DNA from: JAVJUV01 sp040220415
GTDB lineage: Bacteria > Pseudomonadota > Alphaproteobacteria > Rhodobacterales > Rhodobacteraceae
Assembly (NCBI GenBank): GCA_040220415.1
Contig: JAVJUV010000066.1
Location: forward strand, 50,571-114,570
Reading direction: 5' to 3'
Length of the DNA: 64,000 bases
Below are positions 60,666 to 64,000 of this stretch, one piece after another. A program made the position numbers and the translations under genes. Position 1 is the stretch's first letter, and every line of letters begins with the position of its first letter. The notes beneath the pieces are model-generated. The model did no database searches. It had not been told where the DNA came from and was given only the letters and a program-made list of their open reading frames with translations.

Positions 60666-61385
60666 TCATGCGGATGCCGCGATCCGTGCGGGGTCGCCGG
60701 CTTCCAATGGTTGAGGGTCACGCAACACATAGCCGCGGCCCCAGACGGTTTCGATATAGTTGTCGCCGCCGGTGGCGATCGAAAGTTTCTTGCGAAGCTT
60801 GCAGATAAAGACGTCGATGATCTTCAGTTCCGGCTCGTCCATTCCGCCATACAGATGGTTCAGGAACATCTCTTTGGTCAGGGTCGTCCCTTTGCGCAAC
60901 GACAGCAATTCCAGCATCTGATATTCCTTGCCGGTAAGATGCACGGTCTTTCCCTCGGCCTCGACGGTCTTGGCGTCCAGGTTCACCGTGATCCTGCCGG
61001 TCTCGATCAGAGATTGCGCATGCCCCTTCGACCGCCGGATAATGGCGTGGATTCGCGCGACAAGTTCCTCGCGGTGAAACGGTTTTGTCAGATAGTCATC
61101 TGCCCCGAAGCCAAAGCCCTTGATCTTGCTTTCGGTATCGTCCGTTCCCGTCAGGATGAGAATCGGCGTTTCCACCCGGGCCAGCCGCAATTGCCGCAAG
61201 ACCTCGTGGCCGTCCATATCCGGAAGGTCCAGGTCCAGAAGGATCAGATCATAGTCGTACAATTTGGCCAGATCGATCCCCTCCTCGCCCAGATCGGTTG
61301 CATAGACGTTGAGATTGGCGTGACTCAACATCATCTCGATGCTTCGCGAGGTGGTAGGGTCGTCTTCAACCAGGAGTACGCGCAT
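60666..61385 (-). CDS. ctrA: Cell-cycle master regulator CtrA
   Basis: ATG 61385 gives 239 residues; GGAGAAGTGAA lies upstream and a longer frame to 61433 is not needed. RVLLVEDDPTTSRSIEMML, phospho-acceptor Asp51 in LILLDLDLPDMDGHEVLRQL, and the OmpR-type wHTH with LRKGTTLTKEMFLNHLYGGMDEPELKIIDVFICKLRKKL are almost identical to known CtrA. It controls the cell cycle, flagella and gene-transfer-agent genes in alphaproteobacteria. sciP lies directly upstream. Confidence 0.97.
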   Translation of the reverse strand: MRVLLVEDDPTTSRSIEMMLSHANLNVYATDLGEEGIDLAKLYDYDLILLDLDLPDMDGHEVLRQLRLARVETPILILTGTDDTESKIKGFGFGADDYLTKPFHREELVARIHAIIRRSKGHAQSLIETGRITVNLDAKTVEAEGKTVHLTGKEYQMLELLSLRKGTTLTKEMFLNHLYGGMDEPELKIIDVFICKLRKKLSIATGGDNYIETVWGRGYVLRDPQPLEAGDPARIAASA

Positions 61386-61477
61386 TTCACTTCTCCGAAA
61401 TCTTAACTGATGTCTCGGTATTACTGACGGCAATTGGTTAAGGGCAGGTTACTCAGCCGGCAGTATAGTAATACACG

Positions 61478-61756
61478 TCATAGTTGTCTATATTTCTGTA
61501 AAGCCGTCGCTTTCAGCGCAAAATCACCGTACTTCTCAACCATAGATTGCCATGTATTGAATTCTTCTTCGGAGAGCGAATATCGCGCAAGCGCTTCGTC
61601 ACGGTCTATCAATCCGAATTTGACCGCGCGAACCACCGCAGCCTTTCGGCTGGCGACCCAACGCCGGGTCTCCTGCCCAGGAAGATCGGCTCGCGACATT
61701 GCCGTTCCGTCGGGAAGCGTCACGGCTCGTGGTCCGTTCACCTTCTTCAAGTACAT
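61478..61756 (-). CDS. sciP: SciP-like CtrA inhibitor (DUF1153)
   Basis: A 92-residue helical protein: VNGPRAVTLPDGTAMSRADLP, TRRWVASRKAAVVRAVKFGLI, YSLSEEEFNTWQSMVEKYGDFALKATALQKYRQ. These match DUF1153, the family of SciP, which binds CtrA and blocks transcription from CtrA-dependent promoters in Caulobacter. It is 92 bp upstream of ctrA on the same strand, so the pair may be co-transcribed. Confidence 0.92.
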   Translation of the reverse strand: MYLKKVNGPRAVTLPDGTAMSRADLPGQETRRWVASRKAAVVRAVKFGLIDRDEALARYSLSEEEFNTWQSMVEKYGDFALKATALQKYRQL

Positions 61757-61891
61757 TGTATTCTTCGCCAGTTTGCACCTGTCTCGGGCGACATTGCCCC
61801 CCGCGCCTTAATCGACGGTGAAGGCACCCCTTGTGAGTGCGCTGAATTTTCCTATATTTTGCGCGACTTCCCGTTTCAAAGGCAGGCGCTC

Positions 61892-63037
61892 ATGCCGCTC
61901 GATCGCAGCGACACACTCAATTCTCTGGGGTTCCCGAAATCTCCTTCGGAAACCCGTGTCGTCGTGGCGATGTCAGGCGGCGTCGACAGCTCTGTCGTGG
62001 CGGCCGAACTTGCCCGCGAAGGCTATGATGTGGTCGGCGTCACGCTTCAACTCTACGACCACGGCGCCGCCCTGGCGAAAAAAGGTGCGTGCTGCGCCGG
62101 TATCGATATCCACGACGCGCGCCGGGTAGCCGAAGACATGGGCTTTCCGCACTACGTTCTCGACTACGAAAACATCTTCCGTGATGCGGTAATCGACGAG
62201 TTCGCCGACAGCTATCTCGCCGGCGCCACCCCCGTTCCCTGCATTCGGTGCAACGAAAGGGTCAAATTCAAGGACCTTCTCGAGACAGCCAAGGATCTCG
62301 ACGCCGACTGCATGGCGACCGGTCACTACATCCAGCGCAAGATGGGCGCTTCCGGCCCCGAGCTTCACCGCGCCGCGGACGCCAATCGCGACCAATCCTA
62401 TTTCCTGTTCTCGACGACACCGGAGCAACTGGCCTTCCTGCGGTTTCCGTTGGGTCATCTCGCCTCGAAGAGCGAAACCCGCGATCTCGCCGCGCGCCAC
62501 GGCCTTTCCGTCGCCGACAAGCCCGACAGTCAGGACATATGCTTCGTGCCCGACGGCAATTATGCCGGCGTGATCGAGAAACTTCGCCCCGGCGCCGCCG
62601 AACCGGGTGAAATCGTGCACACCGACGGCCGCGTTCTGGGGCAGCATGCGGGCGTGATCCACTACACGATCGGTCAGCGCCGGGGTCTCGGCATCGGCGG
62701 CCTCGACGAACCGCTCTACGTCGTGAAACTCGACGTCGATTCCCGCCGCGTGATCGTCGGGCCGAAAGAGCTGCTCGCCACACGGACCGTTCCGGTGCGC
62801 GAGATCAACTGGCTTGGCGACGCGCCTTTCACGTCCCGCACCGAATGGCCGATTGCGGTGAAGATCCGTTCCACGAAACCACCGATGGAAGCAATCGTGC
62901 GCCCGCTTTCGGAAACCGAGGCGGAAGTCGAATTGATGACACCCGAAGAAGGCGTTTCGCCCGGTCAGGCTTGCGTCTTCTACCAGCCGGACGGAACTCG
63001 GATCTTCGGTGGCGGATGGATCTGGCGCGGTTACTGA
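61892..63037 (+). CDS. mnmA: tRNA-specific 2-thiouridylase MnmA
   Basis: ATG 61892 gives 381 residues, the usual length; longer frames upstream overlap sciP. The PP-loop VVVAMSGGVDSSVVAAEL, the catalytic Cys in TPVPCIRCNERVKF and the second Cys in DKPDSQDICFVPDGNY are all present. It makes s2U at position 34 of tRNA Lys, Glu and Gln. It is convergent with lpxB. Confidence 0.96.
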   Translation: MPLDRSDTLNSLGFPKSPSETRVVVAMSGGVDSSVVAAELAREGYDVVGVTLQLYDHGAALAKKGACCAGIDIHDARRVAEDMGFPHYVLDYENIFRDAVIDEFADSYLAGATPVPCIRCNERVKFKDLLETAKDLDADCMATGHYIQRKMGASGPELHRAADANRDQSYFLFSTTPEQLAFLRFPLGHLASKSETRDLAARHGLSVADKPDSQDICFVPDGNYAGVIEKLRPGAAEPGEIVHTDGRVLGQHAGVIHYTIGQRRGLGIGGLDEPLYVVKLDVDSRRVIVGPKELLATRTVPVREINWLGDAPFTSRTEWPIAVKIRSTKPPMEAIVRPLSETEAEVELMTPEEGVSPGQACVFYQPDGTRIFGGGWIWRGY

Positions 63038-63055
63038 TCACCTTGGCGGAACGCT

Positions 63056-64000
63056 TCAGGTCTGGTCCCGCGCATCCAGAAACGCCAGCACCGATCGCGC
63101 CGCCCGCAGCCCCGGTGCGTCGCCGCCGCGTCCAAGCGCCTGCATGGTTTCCTTCATGGCGCGCTCCTGATCGGCCCGACCGCTGTCGTCGCTCAAAAGC
63201 GCCGACAACGCCCGTGCAACCGGCTCGGGCTTGCAGGCCGGCCCAAGGAACTCAGGCACGGCTTTCCGCCCCGTTACAAGGTTCACCAGCGTCACCGTGT
63301 CGATCTTCGCCATCCGGCTCATGACCTGCCAACTCAGCCAGTTCATGTCATAAGCGATAACCATCGGCGTTCCCGATGCGGCCAGTTCCAGCGATACGGT
63401 CCCCGACGCCGCCAAGGCGACATTTGCTGCCCGGAAGGCTGCGCGCTTTGAAGCCACGGCATCGGGATCGACCCGGGGATCAAGGACAACGGGTGCTCCC
63501 GGCCAGGCCGCGGTGGCATCGATCACGGCCGAAGCGACCGACGCGGCGGCAGGCACCACGACGCGCGCGCCTGGCGTTCTGGACAGAACCCCTCGCAGCG
63601 CCTCTCCGAAGATCGGCGCCAGCCGGCCTACCTCGGCCCGGCGCGATCCTGGAAGGACAAGGAGGACCGGAGCATCGCCCAATCCGTGCTGCGAGCGAAA
63701 TGCGGCTGCCTCGCCCAACGAAGCCACGGGTTCGGCCACGACCGGATGCCCAACGAAATCGCAGCTCATCCCTGCGGCCTGCATGAACGGCGGCTCGAAG
63801 GGCAAGAGCGCCAGCACGTGATCGACATGTCGCGCCATCTTCTCCGCCCGCCCCGGACGCCAGGCCCAGACCGAAGGCGCGACGTAGTGGATTGCGGGGA
63901 TGTCGGATGCGCTCTTCACCTGTTGCGCCAGACGCAGCGAGAAATCCGGAGAATCTATGGTGACAAGCGCGTCCGGCTTCCATGCAACGCAGTCTTTTGC
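63056..64000 (-). CDS. lpxB: Lipid-A-disaccharide synthase, 5'-truncated by the window edge
   Basis: The C-terminal about 315 residues are inside the window; the frame stays open to base 64000. It shows WKPDALVTIDSPDFSLRLA, PAIHYVAPSVWAWRPGRAEKMARHVDHVLALLPFE, LLVLPGSRRAEVGRLAPIF and the donor-binding AASGTVSLELAASGTPMVIAY, typical of LpxB. It joins UDP-2,3-diacylglucosamine and lipid X. The start and N-terminus lie outside. Confidence 0.93.
   Translation of the reverse strand, partial: AKDCVAWKPDALVTIDSPDFSLRLAQQVKSASDIPAIHYVAPSVWAWRPGRAEKMARHVDHVLALLPFEPPFMQAAGMSCDFVGHPVVAEPVASLGEAAAFRSQHGLGDAPVLLVLPGSRRAEVGRLAPIFGEALRGVLSRTPGARVVVPAAASVASAVIDATAAWPGAPVVLDPRVDPDAVASKRAAFRAANVALAASGTVSLELAASGTPMVIAYDMNWLSWQVMSRMAKIDTVTLVNLVTGRKAVPEFLGPACKPEPVARALSALLSDDSGRADQERAMKETMQALGRGGDAPGLRAARSVLAFLDARDQT

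Overview
The window is chromosomal DNA from an alphaproteobacterium, most probably a member of the Rhodobacteraceae (Roseobacter group). The evidence is the high GC content, dense gene packing with many 4-nt start/stop overlaps, a ctrA-sciP pair, Usg and Hint-domain proteins, folate-dependent TrmFO and GluQ. The assignment rests on recognised families, not on a database search.

Left part (0-14 kb): a truncated Gly-Gln repeat protein; a winged-helix/TPR regulator; a four-gene minus-strand operon (HyuA-like, DUF1801, HyuB-like, HExxH lipoprotein-like or exported protein); a polytopic membrane protein with an orphan Tat-exported substrate-binding protein and a VOC protein; and a signalling locus made of a cysteine-free exported molybdopterin-fold protein, a hybrid histidine kinase and a divergent REC-LuxR response regulator.

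14.3-27.3 kb: a plus-strand exopolysaccharide cluster of the Wzx/Wzy type. It contains pyruvyl transferase, flippase, FrhB-like protein, acyltransferase, polymerase/ligase, two GT2 enzymes, one GT4, a PssD/PssE pair, a Wzc-like copolymerase whose ATPase domain is degenerate and tyrosine-free, and the initiating sugar transferase. No outer-membrane Wza or Wzb phosphatase is present.

27.3-42.4 kb: GNAT, membrane-anchored esterase, SnoaL-like protein, PAS protein, yicC-gmk-gamma carbonic anhydrase-trans-sulfuration enzyme, a reduced phosphate locus (phoR-pstB-phoU with no pstSCA or phoB between or after), a LuxR solo, rpsB-tsf and a Hint protein.

42.4-64 kb: modABC, tRNA-Leu(CAA), zinc metallopeptidase, YqaA-like protein and DsbB, usg, gyrA, a likely outer-membrane protein, trmFO, methyltransferase, gluQ, hisI, an Fe-S scaffold, a 39-codon membrane microprotein with its own terminator, recG-ligA, ctrA-sciP, mnmA and a truncated lpxB.

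The most interesting items are the cysteine-free periplasmic protein with its hybrid kinase, the tyrosine-free Wzc homologue, the stripped pho cluster with a hairpin at the junction, the unlisted microprotein, and the copies of the CtrA half-site TTAACCAT in gaps of the same window that carries ctrA and sciP.
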